Below are positions 1 to 5,611 of a stretch of DNA of 5,611 nt, one piece after another. Position numbers and translations under genes: made by a program. Where the stretch lies: the NCBI GenBank assembly GCA_003645385.1, contig QNEY01000132.1:1-5611 (forward strand), read 5' to 3'. How positions within the stretch are numbered: position 1 is the stretch's first letter; each line of letters starts with the position of its first letter. This DNA comes from Gammaproteobacteria bacterium. GTDB lineage: Bacteria > Pseudomonadota > Gammaproteobacteria > Nitrosococcales > Methylophagaceae. The notes beneath the pieces were generated by a model. That model worked only from the letters and a program-made list of their open reading frames with translations, did no database searches and was not told the DNA's origin.

Positions 1-1
1 G

Positions 2-400
2 TATAAGCTGGCTAATCTTAATGGACGATTGCAGCATTCTATTAAGCAAAAACTTGATCAGGTTTTTTCGCAATGTAACGCCTTAAATCAACGTTTACAG
101 TTGATATCGCCATTGCCTATAATCAAAAGTCAGCACAGCAATGTGAAACAATTACAAAAGCAACTTTACAATGCGATGCAACAACTATTACAACAGCAAA
201 GATCAAATTTGAATCAGCAAATGCGAACCTTGGCTGCAGTCAGTCCATTAAGTACTTTAGAGCGCGGTTATAGTATTGCAACAACAACAGATTCAGATCG
301 TGTATTGAGGAATATCGATGATGTTGAACTTGGACAACACATTAATGTCAGATTGCAACAAGGGCAATTAGCCTGTGAAGTAAAAGGTATCTCTAAATAA
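2..400 (+). CDS. xseA: Exodeoxyribonuclease VII large subunit, C-terminal part (5' end outside window)
   Basis: This is the last 132 codons of the large, catalytic subunit of exonuclease VII, which with XseB degrades single-stranded DNA to oligonucleotides in the cytoplasm. The frame is open to the left edge, so the gene is cut by the window and does not start here; the ATG at 21 is out of frame. Visible residues 1-79 are helical and very Gln-rich, fitting the long coiled-coil part of XseA that carries XseB. The diagnostic motif SPLSTLERGYSI lies at about 242-277, followed by the short beta-rich tail ending in CEVKGISK, close to the E. coli tail (SPLSTLARGYS, then ESEVKNI). The family is usually about 400-460 residues, so roughly two thirds, including the OB-fold and the catalytic region, is missing. 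The stop codon TAA directly abuts the ATG of the next gene, suggesting co-transcription. The identification is firm. Confidence 0.93.
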   Translation, partial: YKLANLNGRLQHSIKQKLDQVFSQCNALNQRLQLISPLPIIKSQHSNVKQLQKQLYNAMQQLLQQQRSNLNQQMRTLAAVSPLSTLERGYSIATTTDSDRVLRNIDDVELGQHINVRLQQGQLACEVKGISK

Positions 401-1246
401 ATGATTAAAAAATTACTGGCCACATTAAGTTTATTGATGGCTGTTGCTGTTTCAGCAACGATATTACCGCAGCAATCTGCCGTACCAGGTGGAGTGGTGA
501 TTGTGGAACTTGTGGTTCCGATAGAAACAAAACCGGTTGTAAGCTACAACAAACGACAAGTTATGGTTGTGAAGGAAAATGATCAATGGCTAGCGGTGGT
601 GGGAATACCATTGAGTGCAAAAATTGGTACTCAAACTTTGATAGTTAAATCTGCTGGAGAAACAAGAAAAACATCATTTGAAATTGAAGACAAAGCTTAT
701 CCAACTCAGCATATTACGATTACCGATAAACGCAAAGTGAATCCAACTAAGCTCGATATGGACCGGATTAATGCTGAATCAGCAGAAATTAAATCAGCTT
801 TACGTTATTGGACAGACAGCGATATGATTCTGGATCAATTTATTTGGCCTATTGAAGGTCGTGTCAGTGGCTTATTCGGACGTAGAAGGGTCTTTAATGG
901 TCAACCACGCAGACCCCACAGTGGAATGGATATTGCCGCACCAACAGGCACAGAAATTCATGCGCCTGCCGACGGTGTAATTAGAGACACAGGTGACTAT
1001 TTCTTTAATGGCAACACGGTGTTCATCGATCATGGTCAAGGTTTAGTGACTATGTTTTGTCATATGGATCAGATAGATGTTGAAGTAGGGCAAACAATCC
1101 AACAAGGTGATGTGATTGGCACCGTCGGTATGACAGGGCGAGTAACGGGGCCACATTTACATTTGGGTGTCAGCTTGAATGATGCACGAATTGAACCAAG
1201 ATTATTTTTCCCGGAGCGGGAAACAGCTATTGGAGATAAGCAATAA
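401..1246 (+). CDS. Secreted M23 (LytM-type) peptidoglycan endopeptidase
   Basis: This is a 281-residue zinc metallopeptidase of family M23, expected to cut peptide cross-links of peptidoglycan in the periplasm. A signal peptide is seen at residues 1-19 (two Lys, a hydrophobic core, then VSA before the likely cleavage site); no lipobox Cys is present, so it is probably soluble. Residues 20-95 form a beta-rich N-terminal domain like that preceding the catalytic domain in related M23 proteins. The catalytic domain spans about 150-270. H173 and D177 (HSGMD) and H254 (HLHLG) fit the zinc ligands, and H221 and H252 the catalytic histidines, so nothing essential is missing. The ATG follows the xseA stop with no spacer (TAAATG). 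The nearest AAAGG is 13 bases upstream, which is far, so translation may depend on coupling. The gene ends in tandem in-frame stops, TAA TAG. The exact cleavage specificity, and whether it needs an activator, cannot be read from the sequence. Confidence 0.93.
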   Translation: MIKKLLATLSLLMAVAVSATILPQQSAVPGGVVIVELVVPIETKPVVSYNKRQVMVVKENDQWLAVVGIPLSAKIGTQTLIVKSAGETRKTSFEIEDKAYPTQHITITDKRKVNPTKLDMDRINAESAEIKSALRYWTDSDMILDQFIWPIEGRVSGLFGRRRVFNGQPRRPHSGMDIAAPTGTEIHAPADGVIRDTGDYFFNGNTVFIDHGQGLVTMFCHMDQIDVEVGQTIQQGDVIGTVGMTGRVTGPHLHLGVSLNDARIEPRLFFPERETAIGDKQ

Positions 1247-1274
1247 TAGGGCGGCTGCTATCATTCACTGGCTT
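1247..1274. other. Convergent intergenic gap between the M23 gene and lptB
   Basis: These 28 bases separate two convergent genes. Apart from the in-frame second stop TAG at 1247-1249, I see nothing functional. There is only a weak ATAG/CTAT pairing around 1246-1261 and no T-tract after it on either strand, so a standard intrinsic terminator is not supported. Termination may be Rho-dependent, or the two transcripts may overlap. Confidence 0.5.
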
Positions 1275-2000
1275 TTAAAGACGAAAATCACGTCCTAAAT
1301 ACACACTTAATACCTGTTTATCTTCAAGGATGGCTTCTGGTGTTCCTCGAGCAATAACTTCACCTTCATTAAAAATATAGGCTCGCTCACAAACGCTAAG
1401 AGTTTCACGAACATTGTGATCGGTGATCAATATTCCAATCCCACGCTCAGCTAGTTCTTTGATAATACCTTGGATATCTAAAACAGAAATTGGATCAACT
1501 CCGGCAAATGGTTCATCAAGCAGAATGAATTGCGGCTCCATCGCAAGTGCTCGGGCAATTTCTACTCGACGTCGTTCACCACCTGATAAAGCCATACCTA
1601 ACGAATTACGGATATGATCAATATGGAAATCTGCTAACAAACGTTCTAATAAGTCCTGTTTAGCATTGTCATCAAGCTCATCACGTGTTTCGATAATGGC
1701 ATAGATATTATCAGCGACACTGAGTTTACGAAATACAGAAGCTTCCTGAGGTAAATAGCCAATACCAAGTCGAGCACGGACATGGATAGGTTCATGTGTC
1801 AGTTCACGCTGGTCGAGAAAAACAGTACCATGATCGAGAGGAATTAGACCGACAATCATGTAAAAACTAGTCGTTTTACCTGCACCATTTGGGCCTAACA
1901 AACCGACAATTTCACCACTATTTACTTCTAGTGAAATATCTTTTACAACTTGACGATCACCAAAATGTTTCGAAAGTTGCTGTGCGGATAGAAGACTCAT
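1275..2000 (-). CDS. lptB: LPS export ABC transporter ATP-binding protein LptB
   Basis: This is the cytoplasmic ATPase of the LptB2FGC complex, which extracts LPS from the inner membrane and pushes it along the Lpt bridge. At 241 residues it equals the E. coli LptB length. Walker A is GPNGAGKTT at 36-44 (K42), the Q-loop is Q85, the ABC signature LSGGERRR is at 138-145, Walker B FILLDEP is at 158-164 with catalytic E163, and the switch histidine is H195 in ITDHN. F90 and R91, in the groove that meets the LptF/LptG coupling helices in E. coli, are also kept. All residues for ATP hydrolysis are present. The ATG is preceded by AAGGT at 2006-2010, 5 bases away, and the gene lies 22 bases after lptA, so it is the last gene of the LPS operon. 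LptF and LptG are not in the window. E. coli has rpoN next; here a convergent M23 gene follows. Confidence 0.98.
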   Translation of the reverse strand: MSLLSAQQLSKHFGDRQVVKDISLEVNSGEIVGLLGPNGAGKTTSFYMIVGLIPLDHGTVFLDQRELTHEPIHVRARLGIGYLPQEASVFRKLSVADNIYAIIETRDELDDNAKQDLLERLLADFHIDHIRNSLGMALSGGERRRVEIARALAMEPQFILLDEPFAGVDPISVLDIQGIIKELAERGIGILITDHNVRETLSVCERAYIFNEGEVIARGTPEAILEDKQVLSVYLGRDFRL

Positions 2001-2022
2001 TTGTGACCTTAATAGATGAAGG

Positions 2023-2838
2023 TTAATTCAATTGAATATAACGTCGATGAATCCAGCCGATTATAACCTGACTGCCGATCATTCCTCTAACTTGTACCCA
2101 GTCTTTTTGCTCGGTAAGAACAATTAATTTACTACCTTGAATAAAACTTCCTAATTTATCATATTGCTGACCAGGTCCACTACGGATATTTAGACGAGTA
2201 GCGGTCACAATAGCTGAAGGGTAACCATCATCCAGTGGAACTGTTTCAGATGGTGTTGGCTCAACGGCAGAGGCTGGAGCTACTTTGGGGCTTTCAAGTT
2301 TTGGAGATGTTTTCTTTTTGCTCCCAGGTGGTTGGATAATAATATGTACACGTTGGCCTTTGTGAGTTTCACCATCTACTTTAACAGGAGCAGAATTAGC
2401 ATTTACGATGTTTCTGGCAATATCATATTCAATTTTGTTACCACTAAATTCATCATTCGCTTGCCAGACATGACCTTTACCAATCAAATAAATCTTTTGA
2501 GCTTTAGCGTGATATTCCATTCGTAGTGCACGAGCACGGACAGGTTCTTCACCTGGTTTCTGAATTTGCTTGTAGGTAGCTAAGTTACCTTCTGCAATAG
2601 CTTTAGAGAGCTGTTTATTTTCATCATAATAGAAAGTAATAATGTCGCCTTCAATACGTAATGTTCCTTGGGTCAGAATTGCTTTGCCTTTATATTGTGT
2701 GATCCCTTGTTTATCATCAATTTGCGCATGATCGGCTTCAATTTCGATTGGTTGTTCGCGATCACTTGGTAATGCCCAAGATAAAGTCGGTAACAATGAC
2801 AGTAATACGATAATTAATTTACTGTGTAGGTGCATCAT
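2023..2838 (-). CDS. lptA: LptA periplasmic LPS bridge protein with an extra C-terminal SH3 domain
   Basis: This is the periplasmic LPS carrier that forms the bridge between LptC at the inner membrane and LptD at the outer membrane. It has 271 residues, against 185 in E. coli. Residues 1-22 are a signal peptide (likely cut after SWA). Residues about 31-168 are the OstA/LptA beta-jellyroll, with typical elements such as IEIEADHAQIDD, YKGKAILTQG and MEYHAKAQKIYLIGKGHVWQ. Residues about 170-208 are a Pro/Ser/Lys-rich linker. Residues 209-271 are a bacterial SH3 (SH3_3-type) domain, shown by TRLNIRSGPGQQYDKLGSF, a WVQV strand and a GWIHRRYI end. The LptA identity is firm. The extra domain is unusual, and its role (peptidoglycan or protein binding) is inference. 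The start overlaps the end of lptC by 20 bases. Two ATGs are adjacent (2838 and 2835) behind one good ribosome site, so the true start may be one codon later. Confidence 0.95.
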   Translation of the reverse strand: MMHLHSKLIIVLLSLLPTLSWALPSDREQPIEIEADHAQIDDKQGITQYKGKAILTQGTLRIEGDIITFYYDENKQLSKAIAEGNLATYKQIQKPGEEPVRARALRMEYHAKAQKIYLIGKGHVWQANDEFSGNKIEYDIARNIVNANSAPVKVDGETHKGQRVHIIIQPPGSKKKTSPKLESPKVAPASAVEPTPSETVPLDDGYPSAIVTATRLNIRSGPGQQYDKLGSFIQGSKLIVLTEQKDWVQVRGMIGSQVIIGWIHRRYIQLN

Positions 2839-3388
2839 ATTGTCCTTTCACCCTAGAGTGTAGGTTAATAGTTTCATCTGCAAGATCTGCATGCAGTCCA
2901 ACAGAGTTAGTTTCTCCGTATGGAGACTTAATTGTGACGGCTAAATCAGTATAAGCTGTATTCTGCTTTGTATTTATATGGAGTGCTTCAGTCAGTAATT
3001 CAATATCATCACGGTCTTCACGATTGATAATGACATTGCCAGTAAGAAAAAGATCTTCACCTTCACCTTGCGTTGTTCCTTTATTAGATGAAATAACCCA
3101 GACTTCTGTTTCCTTATCAGTAAACTTGGCAATAGGTGATGTGATTTCTGTCGTGTCATCTTCAGGATAGTGTGCAATTTCTTTACCAGAAATAATACGA
3201 GTAGGTTTGCCTAAATCATCCATTAACGTCATTGTAAAGTCAGTCATAGAAAAATCACTTGTTCGACTTGTTTCAAGCTGACCAGTATTTTTTTCGGTAT
3301 CATCACTAGACATTAGCCATATAGTAATTATTGCCAAGATGAGCAATAGTATTTTAGCGAGCTGTGGAATATTAGAAATGGCGTTCAA
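2819..3388 (-). CDS. lptC: LPS export protein LptC (probable TTG start)
   Basis: This is the bitopic inner-membrane protein that receives LPS from LptB2FG and passes it to LptA. With the TTG at 3386-3388 as start it has 189 residues, matching the E. coli length of 191. Residues about 9-26 are one hydrophobic membrane helix (AKILLLILAIITIW), and the rest is a periplasmic OstA-like fold with the family-typical pattern LTGNV (about 115-119), LHINTKQNTAYTD and VGLHADLADETINLHSRVKG. The frame stays open upstream, with an ATG at 3508, but that would add 40 residues lying wholly inside kdsC and before the membrane helix, so I reject it. A GTG at 3430 is a weaker alternative. No strong ribosome site lies right before the TTG (an AAGGACAGGGAA is 15 bases away), so coupling to kdsC, which ends 17 bases inside this gene, is likely. 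The identity is firm; the exact start is moderately sure. Confidence 0.92.
   Translation of the reverse strand: MNAISNIPQLAKILLLILAIITIWLMSSDDTEKNTGQLETSRTSDFSMTDFTMTLMDDLGKPTRIISGKEIAHYPEDDTTEITSPIAKFTDKETEVWVISSNKGTTQGEGEDLFLTGNVIINREDRDDIELLTEALHINTKQNTAYTDLAVTIKSPYGETNSVGLHADLADETINLHSRVKGQYDAPTQ
2843..2848 (-). promoter_or_regulatory. Ribosome binding site of lptA before a double ATG
   Basis: AAAGGA (minus strand) lies inside the 3' end of lptC. It is 4 bases from the first ATG (2836-2838) and 7 bases from the second (2833-2835). The second spacing is closer to optimal, so either start could be used; the proteins differ by one Met. Confidence 0.65.
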
Positions 3389-3893
3389 TTTGATCTTGCA
3401 GGGTTCCCTGTCCTTCCATAATAAATTCACAAACTTCACGAGCTGCGCCCTTGCCACCTTTAGCCGGCGTGATCCAATGAGCATGTTTTTTGACCACAGG
3501 ATCGGCATCTTGTACAGCTATAGCAAGCCCAACACGGGTCATAATAGCTAAATCAACCCAATCATCACCTACATAGGCACATTGTTCAGCAGTTAATTTC
3601 AACTGTTTTAACATTTGTTCAAAGGCTGGCAATTTAACTTGCTGTCCTTGGTATACATAATTAATACCTAAACTATTCATCCGATGTTCAACAACTTGTG
3701 AAGTCCGCCCAGTAATAATGCCAATTTCGACCCCTGTATATTGCAGGAGTTTCATACCGTGACCATCACGGGAGTGGAATGCTTTATATTCCTCACCATC
3801 ATCACCAATAATAATACTGCCGTCAGTAAGTACACCATCAACGTCAAAAATAACGAGTTTTATATTTTTTGTGCGGGCAAGAATATCTTGCAT
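3372..3893 (-). CDS. kdsC: 3-deoxy-D-manno-octulosonate 8-phosphate phosphatase KdsC
   Basis: This HAD-superfamily phosphatase hydrolyses Kdo-8-phosphate to Kdo and phosphate in the cytoplasm, the step before KdsB activates Kdo for LPS inner-core assembly. It has 173 residues, typical of the short cap-less (C0) KdsC type that works as a tetramer. Motif I is FDVDG with D17 (nucleophile) and D19; motif II is T61 in IITGR; the motif III Lys is K87; motif IV is GDDWVD at 109-114. The conserved KdsC tail GGKGAAREVCEFI is at about 146-158, which separates it from generic HAD enzymes. All catalytic residues are present. The ATG has AAGGGA at 3901-3906, 7 bases upstream. The gene begins 19 bases after kdsD and its end overlaps lptC by 17 bases, placing Kdo synthesis and LPS transport in one transcript. 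Confidence 0.97.
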   Translation of the reverse strand: MQDILARTKNIKLVIFDVDGVLTDGSIIIGDDGEEYKAFHSRDGHGMKLLQYTGVEIGIITGRTSQVVEHRMNSLGINYVYQGQQVKLPAFEQMLKQLKLTAEQCAYVGDDWVDLAIMTRVGLAIAVQDADPVVKKHAHWITPAKGGKGAAREVCEFIMEGQGTLQDQIERHF

Positions 3894-3900
3894 AATAATG

Positions 3901-3906
3901 TCCCTT
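3901..3906 (-). promoter_or_regulatory. Ribosome binding site of kdsC
   Basis: AAGGGA (minus strand) lies 7 bases before the kdsC ATG, in the short gap after the kdsD stop. It supports the ATG at 3891-3893 as the start. It also suggests kdsC is initiated independently, although it is read from the same transcript. Confidence 0.7.
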
Positions 3907-3912
3907 AGTTAG

Positions 3913-4893
3913 TTATACAACACCAGCACGCAAGAGGTCATGCATATTGATTGCGCCGACAAGGTGTTGATTATTATCAATAATTAGCAATGCATTTATT
4001 TTATGACGTTGCATTAACTCTAATGCTTCTGCAGCTAGCATGTTAGGCTGCCCGGTTTTGCAATCAGAAGTCATGAAATCAGCAATAGCGGTGGTGTGAA
4101 TATCTACGGTCTGTTCAAGTACCCGTCGCAAATCACCATCGGTAAAGATACCTGCAATACCACCATTATTAGCAGTGATAGCAGTCATACCCAAGCCTTT
4201 ATTTGTCATTTCAACCAAAGCATCACTAAGTAAAGCTTTATCACTCACTTGAGGAATGGTGTCGCCTGTATGCATGATGTCACTGACATGTAGTAATAAA
4301 CGTCGTCCAAGATTGCCTCCTGGGTGTGACAGAGCAAAATCATCGGCAGTAAAGCCTCTTGTTTCTAATAAGGCAACCGCAAGGGCATCACCCATGACTA
4401 ATAGGGATGTGGTACTTGATGTTGGTGCAAGTCCAAGTGGGCAGGCTTCTTTGTCTACACTAACATCAATATGGGAATTAGCACTTTTTGCTATGGTGGA
4501 ATGTGGTTTACCTGTCATTGCCACTAGTGGGACACCAAGACGTTTGATCAGCGGTAGTATCGTTAAAATCTCACTGGTTTCACCTGAATTGGATAAGGCT
4601 AACACTACATCTTTATCAGTGATCATGCCTAAGTCACCATGACTCGCTTCGCCAGGGTGAACAAAAAATGCCGGACTACCTGTACTAGCTAAGGTGGCAG
4701 CAATTTTTCCTGCAATATGACCTGATTTTCCCATGCCAATAACAACAATTCGACCTTTACACTTCAGCAAGTATTGGCATGCTTCAACAAAGGCATCATC
4801 AATACGATCACGCAAGGCTGAGACAGCATCAAGTTCAGTGTTAATAACTGCAATACCTAAAGATTTAAGTTGTTGGGCTTCAGTGTCGGTCAC
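3913..4893 (-). CDS. kdsD: Arabinose-5-phosphate isomerase KdsD (GTG start)
   Basis: This enzyme converts D-ribulose 5-phosphate to D-arabinose 5-phosphate, the first committed substrate of Kdo synthesis. It has 326 residues (E. coli 328). The N-terminal SIS sugar-isomerase domain spans about 40-178, with GMGKSGH at 53-59, HPGEASHGDLGM at 79-90 and SNSGETSE at 101-108. K56, E108, E149 and H190 line up with the E. coli catalytic set K59, E111, E152 and H193 at a constant offset of three, and H85 is also kept. Two CBS domains follow (about 205-263 and 272-326), as in the full-length form and unlike short SIS-only paralogues. The start is GTG at 4891-4893, overlapping the TGA stop of yrbG by four bases (GTGA). 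AGGA lies 8 bases upstream, so the GTG is well supported and coupled to the upstream gene. Confidence 0.97.
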   Translation of the reverse strand: MTDTEAQQLKSLGIAVINTELDAVSALRDRIDDAFVEACQYLLKCKGRIVVIGMGKSGHIAGKIAATLASTGSPAFFVHPGEASHGDLGMITDKDVVLALSNSGETSEILTILPLIKRLGVPLVAMTGKPHSTIAKSANSHIDVSVDKEACPLGLAPTSSTTSLLVMGDALAVALLETRGFTADDFALSHPGGNLGRRLLLHVSDIMHTGDTIPQVSDKALLSDALVEMTNKGLGMTAITANNGGIAGIFTDGDLRRVLEQTVDIHTTAIADFMTSDCKTGQPNMLAAEALELMQRHKINALLIIDNNQHLVGAINMHDLLRAGVV

Positions 4894-4901
4894 GCTGACA
4901 T

Positions 4902-4905
4902 TCCT
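4902..4905 (-). promoter_or_regulatory. Ribosome binding site deciding the GTG start of kdsD
   Basis: AGGA (minus strand) sits within the last codons of yrbG, 8 bases before the GTG of kdsD. The ATG seven bases after it is in the yrbG frame (Met-Ser-Ala-stop) and cannot start kdsD. The next in-frame kdsD starts would remove N-terminal sequence, so GTG is preferred. Confidence 0.65.
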
Positions 4906-5546
4906 GTAGTGCTTTGATAGGCAAGAAGTCCATTATAAGCTATATAGACAAGTAGCATGGATGAGCCTGCAAGTCGACCAATTCGACCTCGTTGTCCGAT
5001 ACGGGCAAATAAAAATAACATCACGAACAAACCAACCATAAAGGGGAAATCACGTTGTAGTATGGCGGGATCAAGGTTTGAGGGTTGAATTAGTCCTGGC
5101 ATGGCTAAAACAGCTAATAAGTTGAACATGTTTGAGCCTAATATATTACCTATTGCAATATCATGTTCATTTTTTAGGACAGATATGATAGAAGCAGCCA
5201 ATTCGGGTAAGCTGGTACCAATAGCAACAATCGTCAATCCAATAATGAGATCGCTGACCCCCAGTAAATGAGCAATACCTGCTGCTCCCCACACTAAGGA
5301 TTTTGATCCTATGAGCAAAGCAATTAAACCAATAATAAAACTCACTATAGATCTGCTGGTGGTCATAGTAGGCTTTGAAAATTCTTGTTCAAACTCTTGT
5401 TCTAGAGGATCACTTTTACTACTACGGATTGCGAGATAAGCCATACCAAACAAGGTTAAGATAAAACCAGAGAACAGGATAATGCCATGCATGTATCCTA
5501 AGTGTTGATCCCAGATCAAAAGCAGAGCAATTGCCATTACCAAGGC

Positions 5547-5549
5547 TTA
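5547..5549 (-). other. In-frame TAA stop interrupting the antiporter gene
   Basis: On the minus strand the codons read CCC ATG TAA GCC TTG GTA ATG. The stop falls in a hydrophobic stretch, where the E. coli homologue has a Met (PLMLLVS). A one-base change from TTA (Leu) would explain it. Possible restarts just after it are TTG at 5541-5543 and ATG at 5535-5537, but neither has a clear ribosome site. Confidence 0.8.
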
Positions 5550-5611
5550 CATGGGAACTACACGTTTTAAAGTTTCAGATTGAACTACCAGTGGGCTAAC
5601 AAGAATAGTGA

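Larger units (their letters stand above)
4890..5611 (-). pseudogene. yrbG: YrbG-like Ca2+/Na+ antiporter, 5' end outside window, interrupted by in-frame TAA
   Basis: This is an inner-membrane cation/Ca2+ exchanger of the CaCA family, at the place where yrbG precedes kdsD in E. coli. The frame is open from the right edge for 20 codons (ending LKRVVPM), then has TAA at 5547-5549, then continues with ALVMAIALLLIW in the same frame to the TGA at 4890. The sequence on both sides matches the family in one frame, so this is a nonsense change and not a frameshift. The 217 codons after TTG at 5543 (or 215 after ATG at 5537) hold an acidic cytoplasmic loop (about 43-57) and the second alpha repeat, GLTIVAIGTSLPELAAS at 102-118 and GNILGSNMFN at 132-141, plus several membrane helices. 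The first alpha repeat must lie beyond the edge. A full protein would be about 325 residues. If the stop is real, the half-protein is unlikely to transport ions; a sequencing error is equally possible. Its end overlaps kdsD by four bases. Confidence 0.75.

Noticed and set aside
29..31. TTG at 29 as the start of a short separate gene
   Set aside because: The frame is open to the left edge and the protein is a clear C-terminal part of XseA, so this TTG is an internal Leu codon.
150..300. Run of CAA/CAG codons as a tandem DNA repeat
   Set aside because: The Gln-rich stretch fits the helical region of XseA and the bases are not a regular tandem repeat.
1278..1296. Small hairpin GACG/CGTC as a terminator of the plus-strand genes
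   Set aside because: The stem is only four base pairs, lies inside lptB coding sequence, and has no T-tract.
1423..1617. Short antisense open frame within lptB
   Set aside because: It is a shadow of the conserved LptB sequence on the other strand, with no independent support. The same applies to frames at 2332-2526, 2992-3177 and 3339-3551.
3370..3412. Sigma-E-like promoter (GGGAACCC with TCTAA) ahead of lptC/lptA
   Set aside because: The spacing between the two elements is about 24 bases instead of the usual 16-17, and the -35 match is imperfect, so I do not call it.
3389..3508. Longer LptC starting at ATG 3508
   Set aside because: The extra 40 residues lie wholly within kdsC, are basic and unlike LptC, and push the membrane helix away from the N-terminus; the 189-residue form fits the family.
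4256..4642. 128-codon open frame antisense to kdsD
   Set aside because: It lies fully opposite a well-conserved gene and its translation looks like a shadow, with no recognisable domain or ribosome site.

Overview
This window comes from the chromosome of an AT-rich Gram-negative bacterium, most likely a gammaproteobacterium. The evidence is the gene order yrbG-kdsD-kdsC-lptC-lptA-lptB on the minus strand, the arrangement known from Escherichia coli and relatives. Every gene in the set looks like a vertically inherited housekeeping gene. I cannot name the genus from the sequence alone.

Left part (1-1246, plus strand): the C-terminal third of xseA (exonuclease VII large subunit) enters from the left edge. 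It is followed with no gap by a secreted M23 (LytM-type) peptidoglycan endopeptidase with all its metal and catalytic histidines. A 28-base gap (1247-1274) separates this pair from the convergent LPS operon, and no convincing terminator is visible in it.

Right part (1275-5611, minus strand; transcription runs right to left): a tightly packed operon. It starts with a CaCA-family Ca2+/Na+ antiporter (yrbG) whose 5' end lies outside the window. Next come kdsD (arabinose-5-phosphate isomerase) and kdsC (Kdo-8-phosphate phosphatase), which supply Kdo for the LPS inner core. Then come lptC, lptA and lptB, which power and bridge LPS transport from the inner to the outer membrane. Neighbouring genes overlap by 4, 17 and 20 bases or are about 20 bases apart, so translational coupling is likely. 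Start codons include GTG (kdsD) and probably TTG (lptC).

Three things stand out. First, LptA is about 85 residues longer than the E. coli protein: after a Pro/Ser/Lys-rich linker it carries a clear bacterial SH3 domain, a module often associated with cell-wall binding. Second, yrbG has an in-frame TAA at 5547-5549 with good antiporter sequence in the same frame on both sides, so it is a nonsense mutation, a sequence error or a recently split gene. Third, the gene after lptB is not rpoN, as it is in E. coli and many relatives, but the convergent xseA-M23 pair. I see no RNA gene, mobile element, CRISPR array or phage feature, and no wholly new system; the LptA-SH3 fusion is the most novel-looking item.
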